This document shows positions 11,429 through 22,152 of a DNA stretch of 64,000 nucleotides, piece by piece (position 1 is the first letter of the stretch; each line of letters starts with the position of its first letter). Below the pieces are notes generated by a model that saw only the letters and a program-made list of their open reading frames with translations, made no database searches and was not told where the DNA came from. The DNA is from Thozetella sp. PMI_491 (taxonomy: Eukaryota; Ascomycota; Sordariomycetes; Chaetosphaeriales; Chaetosphaeriaceae). The position numbers and the translations under genes are program-made. Location of the stretch: assembly GCA_021432635.1 (NCBI GenBank), contig MU270050.1, forward strand, positions 248,001-312,000. The letters are read 5' to 3'.

Positions 11429-12078
11429 TTTGGCTCTGTCACTCACTGGTTCAAACGGAATGATGGCACTGGGGGGGAAGCGGGGATGTCTGTACGAAAC
11501 GCAGAAAAATATGAATTCCTTGCTGAGGTTTTTTGTTACTGCGACCTTCTCTCCGATTTCCGCAGCGGAGTACGTCCAGAATGCTTGGTCTAGAACGACG
11601 ATTAGGAGTTCGTGCCTCCCCAGCGCCACTACCCCGGTGCGCTTGGCTGCAAGGAAAGTGTAGGCGAGATAAGAATTATAGATACGTAAATTAGTGGGCG
11701 CTAGCTGCAGTAGCTCTATTTCGTAGGCAACGTCCGAGGGTGGCCCCGCTGACGCGTCATAAGCCACCCGCAAGTCGGTATCCATGAGAAACGGCCTGCC
11801 AGACGGCGGACAAGAGTGTCTCTGACTACCGTCCATGGATCGAATGCTTATTTGGTAGAGGGAAATTGGCACTTAGCTCAAACTACAAGCAATACGGTCT
11901 ACGCTCTCATGCCTGGACAACGTGCTAGAGTATCTCGACTGGAAGGGCCAATATTTACGTCTTGACGGTTTCTATTGATCAGCAATGCTTCAATAACAGA
12001 AGATAGACTCGCTGTATTGTTTATAGGTCTATAACTAGTTGAGAGAGCATAAATATTGGCGTCCGGAGTAGCTGTAGT
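11429..12078. other. Upstream region of flavin oxidase with long open frame
   Basis: Positions 11429-11872 continue the oxidase frame without a stop but look non-homologous. The rest (11873-12078) is 3' of the D-amino-acid oxidase. No separate gene is recognised. Confidence 0.5.
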
Positions 12079-13222
12079 CTAGAGCTTGGCGGCCAAGGGG
12101 TGTTGCGCCACAGGCGATTCGAACTCGATCTCGTTTACAAGCTTCATCACCTCCTTCGCTAGGCCCCAGCTGTAGATGTAGCCACCACCCTCGGCACCAT
12201 ATGCGTGCACAATTTTCTGGCCATCCGCCTCCTCCTTTTCGATCCTAACCCCACCTTGCCGTTGAGGTCGGATTCCGACGATATCCCGTACCACCTCGAA
12301 GTCTTTAGGATCAGCCGAAGGGAAGGCCTCGGGCAGCCCCTCGTGGATGCGCCGGAAGATCTACATTCGCCAGTTAGCCAGTGAAATTCCGTTGTCGTGC
12401 CAGGAATACTCACATCGCCTCGGAGATCTTCATCCACCTTCTTCACAGCGCTTCCATACTGCTTAATTCCGCCCAAGATGGCCGTGCCGTCACCACGGGG
12501 GAGGCAGTAAGTGTAATCCTTTCCTCGACGAATCCAGATCTTGTCATAGTTGGTTTTAACGAGCACGGTCTGGCCCCGAACCTCTTGCATCTGCATGTCT
12601 TTCACGTCTGCTAGGTACCTAGCACCGACGCCAGTCGCGTTAATCAGAACGTCGTGACCCATTCCCCTGAGGTCGGAGAGAGCTCTGACGTGCATCCTCT
12701 TGAATTGGACACCGTTCGCCTCCAGTCGACTCCGCATCCAAGGGAGGAAGGTTGCCGGCGTGAGGATGAAGCTGCCATATGTTACGCCAAATGGCGCGTC
12801 GGCGGGAAGCTCATCCTTGCTCAGCACCCTGAATCCGGGCATCTTGTAGCGGTACCAGATCTTCTCCATCGGGATGAAGTCCATGATGTCGACCATCTCG
12901 ATGCGTTTCACGCTGGACTCAGGATATCGTAAAGCGAACTTCCACCAATATGCAAAGGCATCGAGCTGCATCCTCTGGTCTCCTTCGCAAGAATCTGCCA
13001 TGCCCATCCAGACGGCGCCTGCCCATGGGCTGGCCCATTCTTGAGAGTCTGGGTCGCCCGGGAGGTTGCGTGCCACGATCGTAACCTCGTAATGCTTCGG
13101 CAGGCTCGCTGCAATGGCTAGGCCGGTGATGCTGGCTAGTGTAAGAACGCATTACGCAGGCCACAGGGGAGACGGCCGTAGCCAGCGACCTACCCGGCGC
13201 CGAGAATGGTTACTTTCGTCAT
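12079..13222 (-). CDS. Peroxisomal D-amino-acid oxidase
   Basis: Three exons (13194-13222, 12414-13131, 12079-12360) join in frame to 342 residues, the usual DAAO size. The tiny first exon encodes MTKVTILGAG and splices to ITGLAIAASLPKHYEVTIVA, rebuilding the FAD-binding GxGxxG. Other marks are WASPWAGAVWMG (flavin contact region), INATGVGARYLADV, the active-site strand YTYCLPRGDGTAILGG and the C-terminal GGGYIYSWGLAKEV. The protein ends AKL, a canonical PTS1 peroxisomal signal. The reaction is D-amino acid + O2 + H2O to 2-oxo acid + ammonia + H2O2. It is divergent from the Dal5-type permease, which may import its substrates, and tandem with a second H2O2-forming flavin oxidase. Many DAAOs are induced by D-alanine; the specificity here is unknown. 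Confidence 0.93.
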
Positions 13223-13889
13223 ATCTTGAGCGGATGGTTCTTTTGGTAGCAGTACTTCAGATGCTGAATTCTAACCCAGAGCCTTCCAGGTCCGACAATT
13301 GGTGCGGAAACCATGCTTTCAATCTTTTCGAGGGCTTGTCCGTTCGAATCTCGGATCATGCCGTTTGCTGGACGATAACTTAGCGTAGCTGGACCCGATA
13401 CGCCAACCAACTGGTCCACGAAATCTCCGCGCATATGTTGCCGGCGGGCCAGCCTGGGTCAGGCTGTGTTAGTGTCGCGCGCTATTGCATCTCGAGCTAG
13501 ACTGGGCGCCGACGAGTGGACTCCCCTTATCTTATCTCGCTTCGAATAACCTTCGTCTGCAAGATGGATGGAATTGTGTGGGGAACCTGCAGGAACCATG
13601 TCATTCGGCCAATATCCTGCTCCCTTTCACTCGCTATAGGGCCCCTGGTCAGTGCCAGCTATCGCGGTTGGTCTGCCTCTTGACTGGTGTCTATGCTCGA
13701 TAGCGACCAAGAGACCACCCGGATTCGCCGTCTAGGGTTCTCTAGCAGTTATCAGCGAATTTGTCGGTGCACACCGAGCAAAAACTGCAAGGGGTTCGAC
13801 TATAATATGCCGCAAAGAATTCTTCTCGGTCGACCAGTCTCACCGTTCTCGCAAGCCTCTACAGCAGTTACATTATACCCGAGGCACAC
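13223..13889. promoter_or_regulatory. Divergent promoter rich in HGATAR (GATA-factor) motifs
   Basis: The 667 bp between D-amino-acid oxidase and the permease hold six HGATAR hexamers: 13373-13378, the overlapping pair 13527-13532 and 13532-13537, 13659-13664, 13698-13703 and 13749-13754. About two are expected by chance in this length. Fungal GATA factors of the AreA/NIT2 type bind paired sites of this kind under nitrogen limitation. Binding is inferred. Confidence 0.5.
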
Positions 13890-15550
13890 ATGGCTGGAAA
13901 GGACGACCTGGAGAGTAAGATCACCTCTCGAGCTTCCCTCGCAATGGGAGAGGTCGACGGCTCAATCGAAAGCGGGGACGCTGCTACCTCACCCGAGTAT
14001 GCGGAATACCTCCGGCTGAGCGAGATCTTCGTGGGCGACAAGCTTCGGACCCTTGTTCGGAAGGTCGAGTGAGTAGCCGCAGCAGCATCGGATGATTTCC
14101 AGAGCTAATCGAACGCCTCTTACAGCTTTCGCATTCTACCCCAGCTGATGATCCTCTATCTGCTTGCCTACATTGATCGGTCGAATACCGGCAACGTCAA
14201 GCTGTTCGGGGCCCTCGAGGACATGCACCTCAGCGGCCAAGATTGGAACACTGCCCTGTGTGTCTTCTTCGCAACATATGCCCTGGGCGGTACCCCTTCC
14301 AACATTGCGCTGAAACGCTGGGGCCCGAAGTATTGGCTGCCAACCCTGCTAGCCGTCTGCGGCGTCATCAACATCATCCAGGGCTTGCAGAGCAGCATGG
14401 CCGCCTTCACGTGCTTGCGTCTTCTGCTCGGACTCGTCGAGGCTGGAATATATCCCGGGTGCAGCTATGTCCTGACGAACTGGTACTCCCCAGACGAACT
14501 TCACGGCAGAATGACCATCTTCTACTCGGGCGCGTCCCTGGCCTCGGCCTTCTCTGGCCTCCTCGCCTATGCCATCGGCCATCTCGATTACACATGGGGC
14601 TACCGAGGCTGGCGATTTATTTACATCATCGAAGGCATCTTTACTGTTGCCATGGGCCTCCTCGGCTTGTATTTCTTGTCCCCCAACCCAAGCGAGGTCA
14701 AAAACTGGCTTGATGACGACGAGCGGCGGTTCCTCGTCCTTCGCGCCCGGTTTGCTCATGGTGGAGAGTCGGGAGTTCACGACGAGAACACCTTCTCATG
14801 GAAGTATGCGAAACAAGCTGTCAAATCCATCCATGTGTATGCCGTCGCCCTCGTCGAGTTCACCGTCGCAGTCGTCGTATACGGCATTTCGTATGTTCTC
14901 CCTACCATTATCGCGGGTCTGGGATATTCGGCTGTGAAGGCGCAAGCCATGACGGCCCCGCCCTACGTCTTTGCTTGCATGGTGGTTCTATTCTCCGGAT
15001 GGGCGGCAGATCGATATAAGCAGCGTGCCATGGCTGTGATCCTTCCCAACGCCCTAGCCTCCGTCGGTTTCATCATCATCATTGCCTCCGTGAGATACAC
15101 CAATATTCCCGGAGTCACATATTTTGGAATATTCTTGATGGCCGCCGGCCTGTACTGCATTTCGCCTTCGGTCATGGCATGGATCGCCCTGAACTGCGCG
15201 GGAGATATGAAGCGAGCTGTGTGCCTAGGCCTAATGATTTCGCTTTCCCAACTTGGCGGTGTAAGTTTGCCCCAGCACGCAGGTACAAAGATAAATTCTA
15301 ACTCTTACAGATCGTGGGCTCCAACATCTTCCTTAGCAGAGAGGCACCAACTTATCCAACAGGGTTCGGAATTTGTCTCGCTATGCTGGTGCTCTTTGGT
15401 GTGATATGGCCGACGATATACTGGCTTATACTCAAGAGAATTAATGCTCGACGAGCAGCAATTCCCGGGCACGAGATCTTGGCAAAGTACACTGAACAGG
15501 AACTTGCCGACATGGGAGATTTGAGCCCTCTCTTCAGGTATGCCACGTAG
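13890..15550 (+). CDS. MFS anion:cation symporter, Dal5/allantoate-permease type
   Basis: Three exons (13890-14068, 14126-15260, 15311-15550) give 517 residues. After a soluble N-terminus come ILPQLMILYLLAYIDRSNTG (TM1), then VFFATYALGGTPSNIALKRW, GLVEAGIYPGCSYVLTNWY, GYRGWRFIYIIEGIFTVAMG, WAADRYKQRAMAV and a final helix block after the last intron. These are the hallmarks of the ACS family, which imports allantoate, ureidosuccinate, nicotinate, pantothenate or dipeptides by proton symport. About 12 helices are visible. It is divergent from D-amino-acid oxidase across a GATA-rich promoter, and followed in the same direction by a Zn2Cys6 regulator. Import of an organic nitrogen source is the likely job; the substrate is not determinable here. 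Confidence 0.9.
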
Positions 15551-16107
15551 AAACCAAGAGAGCCCTTGTCATGCGATATAGATACTCTACAAACAGGGCA
15601 TTTATACTTAATTAACAATATAAATGGCAAGATACGATGTGTCAAGCACATTCGATATGATTGTGGGTGATCGAAGGAGACGGGGAGCTGCGGAGATTCC
15701 GAGTCGTGTGCGTGTTTGCCTTTGGCCCAACGAGAGACAGCGCGAGCGAGCGAAGTGGAGCTAAGCTCGCCGCGTTGTTTGCTTTCCACTAGGCCGCAGG
15801 GACCCAAGACCTTCCCCAACTTGTCCGGCCTTCGTCAGTGCGGGACTTCCTCCACATCTACCACTAAGTTGCCAAGGGTGCCCTCCGGCAAGCGGCAAAT
15901 AAATAGGGGGCGATCTCCACAGTTTACACCATTCCATCTTGATTACCCCGCCTTATCTTTCCCGAGAAGATAAGCAGCTGTTCAGATACCAAAGTCTTCG
16001 CGCTGACGTGTATGCTTGCTACCAACATCGAGTATCCGCGTCAAGTGCCCCGTAGCGTCTGCAGGTGTTGCTACCAGGGTTCTGTTACAGTGGAATTCGG
16101 GCCGAGC
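15551..16107. other. Intergenic region upstream of regulator
   Basis: The 3' end of the permease and promoter of the next regulator. It includes a palindrome-like CGAGCGAGCG stretch near 15740. No gene is seen. Confidence 0.5.
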
Positions 16108-18028
16108 ATGTCGTCGCACAAGAAGGTACCATTCTACGGGAGAGTTAGGACGCGTAGGAGCCGCTCTGGCTGCCTCCAATGCCGAAACAGACGACTCAAG
16201 TGTGACGGTAAGCGACATGACGGATACGAGCAAGCATTGTCTCGGGCGCTAACTTAGGCTCCCTAGAAAAAAAGCCAGGGTGCCAGCGATGTATCAACGC
16301 CCAGGTGAGCTGTGTCTATGGCCTCAGACTCACTTGGCCCGACGAGACGCGACCCGTTGCCAAAGTAAGACCCGGGGAAGCAGATGAAGGTCACAATGGC
16401 TCGAGAAACAAGCCCATGGTCATGCGAACATGTCAGAATCGCGCCACAGAGCTGTATTGTGGAGCTTTTCTAGGTCCCGTGAATACAGCGCTGTCCATCA
16501 TCAACACGACCATGAATGATCTCGATTTATTCTTCCATGGCCCGCGCGTTAGTTCTATTCTAGGGGATGATACTGATACCCAGACTACGGATTCAATATC
16601 TTTGGCTTCAGAGCCAGTCATCGACAGGTTCTTTGACGAACGTCACCTGGAGAGTGTCATCCTTGATCAGATGCCCCAGTCTCCTCGCAGTTTTCGAGAA
16701 ATGTCACGACTAGAAAGCCAGCTTTTCGACTTCTGTAGGTGATACTGATTGGAACCTTGGACCTACCGGCTCGTGGAGCTAAACCTTTGACAGATCTGAA
16801 CTGGATGTGCCCGAGGTGCTGCTTGTTGGATAGATACTCGCAATCTTACCGCCAGGTCATCATTCCGCTGGGATTGCGCTCTCAGGTAGTCTTTTCGGCA
16901 ATGCTCTCGGTAGCCGCCGGCCAGCTAAGGAGTCAAGTTCAAAACGCGACGTTCTATGAATCCGCTTTGCATTACCGAGGTTCAGCCTTGCGCGGCCTTT
17001 CCGGATGTCTCGCTGCTGCCCAGGAATTCCCAAGCTCGACGAGGAAGACCGAAGCACTTGGGGCAATACTTTTACTTTGTCTATTTGAGCTGGCAACTAC
17101 CAAGTTCATGACGAGAGACAGTCAGCCTGATTGGAGGACTCACGGCCTTGGGGCACGGGGTATTATGGAATCGCCATTGCCTAGCCAACATCCGCAATGC
17201 GATGAAGCAGTTTCTTCCTTCCTGGGACACCTACTTTCAGCCCGAATAGTGTTGACCCACACCACACTGCCTGCAATGCAGGACGAACAAGGCCTCCTCG
17301 AGGACGCTCTCTACTGGCTACCTAGGAGCACGCGGCCTCGACAAGAAGTCAACTGCTTTACTGGTTGTTCTAACGAGCTGCTAGACATCATTCTTGAAAC
17401 AGCAGTCCTCCTTCGGCAGACTAGGAGAGATGGAGTCACTATGGAAGCTGACGACTCTAAACTCATATTGGAACAGAGGCTAGAAAACCTAGACCAAGTG
17501 TTGCCAACGAAATTTGCGGACCAGTCTATGAATTCGACGACAATGGATGTTGCAACGCTACCCGTCGCGGATGACTCAATCCCTCTACGAATCGCTGAAG
17601 CCTATCGCTGGGCAGCGATTATCCTTGTTCAATACATGGGTGCAAATGAGCACCTTAACGAAAATATTGCTATTCAGAACGCAATTTCGTATATCCTTTC
17701 TGACGAGTCGCTACACTGCATCTTCCCACTTCCTAATCCAGGGAAGGTAGGCCGCTCCAGCTTTCTCTGGCCGTATTTTATTGCAGCCTGCCACGCTGCC
17801 GCTGATGAGACCCGAATGCGGATTCTGGAGGTATTTTCTGGAGCAGTGAAACTGTCTCCCAGCTGTGCAGATGTGCTTGAGCCAATGACGGAGGTGATAC
17901 AGGGTGTCTGGAAGCAGCACGACATGGAGTGCCTTGCCGGTGTGCCAACCAACTACCCCCAGGGGAAGTGGCTCTTTCCTTGGGAGAGAGTGCTGCAGTA
18001 TGAAGGCTGGTCACTAAATTGGTCGTAG
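16108..18028 (+). CDS. Zn2Cys6 transcription factor, fungal_trans_2 type
   Basis: Three exons (16108-16207, 16267-16734, 16794-18028) make 600 residues. The zinc cluster begins close to the N-terminus after a basic stretch (RVRTRRSRSG): CLQCRNRRLKCD, then across the intron EKKPGCQRCINAQVSC, giving CX2CX6CX6CX2CX6C. The body has the fungal_trans_2 (PRO1/ARCA-like) layout: VIIPLGLRSQVVFSAMLSVAA, then HYRGSALRGLSGCL, LLLCLFELATTK and the C-terminal SFLWPYFIAACHAA. The latter half is single-exon. Its position directly after the permease and next to the oxidases makes it the best candidate for a pathway-specific activator of the 10-15.5 kb genes; this is inferred from position only. Confidence 0.9.
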
Positions 18029-18766
18029 CTATAGTGCATCAACTCTTTGAATAGTATAAATACGAGCTGATATCCGACAGATTATGCTATTATTTGAGCT
18101 TTGCTCGTTGTACTCTGTACAAGAAGCTCCACGGCCTCTTGAGATATACGTAACCTCGATTGCCTTGACTTTCAGACCTTATGGAACGCTCCTAATATAT
18201 GTCGGGCTTTAAGTCATGGGCTGAGGGTTCCTCCATGGCTTAGTCCGACCGTCTCATTGGAAACTGGTAGGTGAGCTGGTCAAGGCTAACCACTGCTCGT
18301 GCCCTCTACCCTTGCGAGGGAGGGTCCCGTCTAAGCCAAGTTGATCAGCTGCAGAAGTGTAGAAGGAGGTGTGCGAGATTGTTCCTATCGTTGAATCGGC
18401 CTGCTAGTTTAAATGTTTGCGTAGTCTTGTTCGCCATTATCCTGGTCCTTTCCTTAGATGTAGCTGGTGCAGCGAACTGCCTAAATTGGCTGAAGCTCCG
18501 ATGCCACCATGCTTTTCTCTCGGTGCTGACGACCGTAAGACGGAATAACTTAGAACCGTTCATAAGGTCGTGACCACTAAGATATTTGCAGCCACTTATA
18601 AAGTCATAACCACCCAAATGAGTCACACAAAACTACCCACCCTGCTATTTCTACGCTTTCATTGTGCCGCGCCCTACGCTTTATATTTGCGCAGCATCTC
18701 CTCTTCTCTTGCATTGTACGTGTACTACCAGGATTGATAAGCTTTGACAAGTCAGCATTACCTGTC
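18029..18766. other. Intergenic region
   Basis: Short open frames only. The frame of the next gene stays open upstream to 18662 with an extra Met, but that segment (rich in Phe, Cys and Leu) is not part of the recognisable family. No other gene is seen. Confidence 0.5.
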
Positions 18767-19903
18767 ATGGCCGAACAAGCGGCTAGCGGGGCGGCACTCC
18801 ACCCTTCGCAGGCGCGCGCGCTAGAGAACATGAGAGCACAAGCTTTATCACTACGCTCTGCCGGCATAGCCACTCTTGAGCACATATTCCTGATGTCAGA
18901 TATCCCTCCTTCTAGTCTTTCTTGCGCCCTCTCAAGTATCCGCAATCACGCCAGAATAGCATTACACTTCCATCCGGACCGCCCCGCCCGCGATGGCCGC
19001 ACTGTTGCCCGTGCCCTCCTTGATAATGGGGAGTATCGGAGCCAGTTCGAGACAGGAATTTCTAATGGCAGCGTCTCTGCTCATCCGGGCGGCGCGAGAG
19101 ACGAGTGGGAGCGTGCTTTGTTCGAGGGAGCGTACCATATCCCAGAACTGAACGTGCAGGGTAGTCATCGGCCTAAATATGGCGCACTGGACCTCGTGAG
19201 GAACCCAGACGGGCCGGCCATCCGTTTCGGGTCCTGCTTTTTTCTTCTCAAACCTGAAGTGTCGAGGCGGTCGACCTTCACCTTCGGAGGATCTCAAGAC
19301 CTGCCTAAATACCGCGGCACGGCGGAAGTGCTAGAGCCTGTGTTGGCAGCGCTCTTCGAGGAATGCTTTTTCAGAGACTTTGCTCTTGGAGTGCCCGGTA
19401 TCCGACCGCCGGAGTTGGTGGATACGCTACTCAAGCTATCGGCACCTGTCGAAGAGTCTTTTGTCCATAGACCGCCGAGTCGGAACCTGGATCACGTTGT
19501 GGAGGCCCAAGTTCACGGCGATGTTCGCCTGGGTACGGATGTAGAACTGCTGGTGGCGGACCCGTCGTTCCAGGGGACCGATACAGGCGCCAACCTAGAG
19601 TCCATGGCAGCCAAGTACAGCTTTCCCCTAGTATGGCATGGGGGTTTTCGACTAAAGGTAGAGGAGGTTCCTTCTAACTACAGGGGCCCAACTATGCCAT
19701 CGCTGGCTACTCGAGTTGGAAGAGGTGGCTATGTGGATGCTCGGGCTATCGGGGAGGCAGTATGCACGCTAATAGCTGACCCTGCGAAGTGGACCGATAG
19801 AGGCCCGTTTGCTGATGTTCTCCAAGAGCTAAAGTTGCTGTGGCATGTACTGGTAAGGTTCGGAGAATCAGCCAATACCTCAGGACCGGGAGCTGTAGCT
19901 TAA
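18767..19903 (+). CDS. DUF3626-family protein
   Basis: Intronless, 378 residues from ATG 18767 (MAEQAASGAA). I recognise the DUF3626 pattern: ALHFHPDRPARDGRTVARAL, GEYRSQFETGISNGSVSA, PGGARDEWERALFEGAY, then KYGALDLVRNPDGPAIRFGS, the serine-threonine strand RRSTFTFGGSQD, and near the C-terminal third VVEAQVHGDVRLGTDVELLV. The family is mostly bacterial and has no assigned function. The order of a conserved Arg (RSQFE), an S-T-F strand and a late E-x-Q strand recalls ADP-ribosyltransferase folds, but that is only my reading. No signal peptide or membrane span is seen. Neighbours give no clue: a surface protein lies downstream on the opposite strand. The lack of introns and mainly bacterial distribution would fit an old horizontal transfer. 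Confidence 0.82.
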   Translation: MAEQAASGAALHPSQARALENMRAQALSLRSAGIATLEHIFLMSDIPPSSLSCALSSIRNHARIALHFHPDRPARDGRTVARALLDNGEYRSQFETGISNGSVSAHPGGARDEWERALFEGAYHIPELNVQGSHRPKYGALDLVRNPDGPAIRFGSCFFLLKPEVSRRSTFTFGGSQDLPKYRGTAEVLEPVLAALFEECFFRDFALGVPGIRPPELVDTLLKLSAPVEESFVHRPPSRNLDHVVEAQVHGDVRLGTDVELLVADPSFQGTDTGANLESMAAKYSFPLVWHGGFRLKVEEVPSNYRGPTMPSLATRVGRGGYVDARAIGEAVCTLIADPAKWTDRGPFADVLQELKLLWHVLVRFGESANTSGPGAVA

Positions 19904-20050
19904 AATAAGGTAACTACCTTACATTCTTACATTCTTGAGCAAGGGCGAGATATTAGCGCATCCCAACAAATTCCCAACACAACCTAGTACAGAGTCAAAT
20001 TTCTAAGACGGTGAGTTTAATGCGGAAGTAGAACGCCGCACCTAGCATAA

Positions 20051-21137
20051 CTAAGAGCGCCGTACAATGGCGCTGTCAAGCTCGGAGAGCTCCGGATATT
20101 GTGGTCCCTCGCCACCTAAGGGGCCTAATATCTCAACAGGTTTTCTCGTAACCTCGTCTGTAGGAACTTCCCATACTTGAGAATCTAAGGGCATCTCTAC
20201 ACAGATACCTTCCGGCTGTGGGGGTGGAGGTGGTGGTGGTCCTAGTGGGTGGCCTTCCGCCTGTGACACCGATATGTGCTTTCGGTACTTTATCACGTAA
20301 AAAAACCAAACAAGTACCCCCAGCGACGTCATCAAAACCACTGTGCATGCAATTGAAATACCTGCTATTCCTCCAGCCGAAAGCGAGGAACTGGCTTTCG
20401 GAGCGGCTGTCGCAATACCAGTGAAGGCTGGGCTATCGGAGCTCATGGGTGTGATGGTAGTCGAGGCTATGGATGTGTTCGTTGGTAAACTTTGATCTGG
20501 AGAAATCGGCATCATAGATAAGCTCTGGTCTCCCTCGCGCCACACAAGCATAATCATAGGAGCATATGCAGAGAATGTCGAAAGCATGCTAGAGGGGAAA
20601 GTCTGGGTTACAAGCTGATGGGATTCTACGGCGCTGCAGGTTGCAACGACGAGAGAGCCAGTGGTGACACGACTTATGCACGTCTGAATGGGGATATCCT
20701 TTGTTTGGGCGCATAAATAGCCACTGGAAGAACAGAGGTATTAGCTATTGTTCGCTTTAAATTCCAGAGACAATTCTGGAGGCAAGAAGTGAAGCGAACC
20801 TCGGGCAGCACCCTACAGCTGTCTCACCTGCTGCAAGCGCATATTGGAACGAATAGTCGCTCGATCCGCTGGCAGTAGCTGTACAGGCAGATCTGAAACC
20901 TATTGGGCACGATATACCCGGAGAATAGAAGCCCCAGCCATTGAGTGCGCCATTTGGGGTAGATTGTTGGCCAGATCGAGGAGGCCAGCAATTAACCGCG
21001 TCCTTCTGTGCATTTTTCCTGGTGCATTCTTGGGCCATCCACCCGCTACTGGGAACATCTGTGTTTGTATAGATATATGCACACGGTGAAGGCCAAGCAA
21101 ACGCAGTCGTCAATGGTCCGAGGTTGGTTCTTGACAT
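20051..21137 (-). CDS. Cysteine-containing single-span membrane protein
   Basis: Two exons (20800-21137 and 20051-20723) splice in frame to 336 residues. The N-terminus MSRTNLGPLTTAFAWPSPC leads into a Cys-rich ectodomain. The junction rebuilds GCCPSGYLCAQT, the CCPxGY motif of a recurrent fungal ectodomain. A Ser/Thr stalk, a single span (AGISIACTVVLMTSLGVLVW) and a short tail with a polyproline run (PPPPPPPQPEG) follow. There is no obvious cleavable signal peptide, so it may enter the membrane by the internal span. The donor (gttcgc) is not ideal, but only this splice restores the motif. It shares its layout with the gene at 38958-40085. A role as a cell-wall or surface sensor is possible; the function is unknown. 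Confidence 0.7.
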
Positions 21138-22152
21138 GGTGTGTAACGAAGGGTAAGGATACTCGTTGCTAGGAAAGTGACCTGGGCTGGATCACTTTGG
21201 TTATATGGGGTGAAGGAGACTTCTTGCGGTCTGATTTAATAAAATTTGGGCTCGTAATTGGGTAAATTTAGCGGCGTAGCTGCTGGATATCATGTCAGCC
21301 TTGTGAGAATAATGAAGTGAGAGCTTTCGGGCGCCAGTCCTTGCGCTCGAATCTTTCTTTCCTCTCGTTTTAAGAGGTACACGGTAGTACCCGTCTTGTT
21401 AAAGGATGAGACAAGTTTTATTATGTCTCAGCCGCAGGATTCATGGAGTGTTGCAATTGGTGCATGCCATAACTGAGGAGGTACCACTCTGCCTATGTCT
21501 CTCGGCATCTCCTCGTGCCACCTGTCGAAGGTGCCGACCAACCGACTTATCGACGTTTCTAACCTTAGGTGTGGGAGTTCAATTCCCACTTCGGAATAGC
21601 GCGATTAAAAGATACGGTTGCCTTGCTCGTCGTCTCGCAAATTCCGTTGGTGTCATGTTAGCGATCTAGTCGACTTTTACTTTGATACCGGCTATCGCGG
21701 TGTCCTGACCATTACGTGCTCCTTCCGAAGTAATATTATGAGGAACATAAAAATGCGTATACAACTCTCCGTTAAAAAGCATAAAAATATCGATGCGAAG
21801 TCGACTCTACCGCCTACTGTATCCAGTACTGTGGAAGACGTACTAGGATCTGATGGCTATGGGACAACTAGAATAAATTAATGACTATGCCACCCTCACC
21901 ACCTTCAGTGATCATTTCTTTCTAGCGATTGATAAGAGAAATAGATGGAAGTACTATTCGATCAAGCTTACCGCCTACCGCTATTTCAAGGCTCGAGATG
22001 ACTGATCACTTACTACACTAATAACTATCAATATGTAGAGACTGTATAAAGAATAACTTTGATTTGAAAGCGTTGATAATTTGAGAATCTGGCTCTACTA
22101 TTAGCTCCGGCGAATGGGTTCTTCTAAGAGATGTTAGCCGCACACTATATAA
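21138..22152. other. Gene-free intergenic stretch
   Basis: About 1 kb, AT-rich. A tRNA T-arm-like hairpin (about 21571-21589) occurs without the rest of a tRNA. No coding gene is supported. Confidence 0.5.

Noticed and set aside
21555-21605. Possible tRNA (a T-arm-like hairpin with GTTCAATTCCC)
   Set aside because: Only the T-arm is convincing. I could not pair an acceptor stem or find a D-arm with the A/B-box spacing upstream, so it is at most a tRNA relic.
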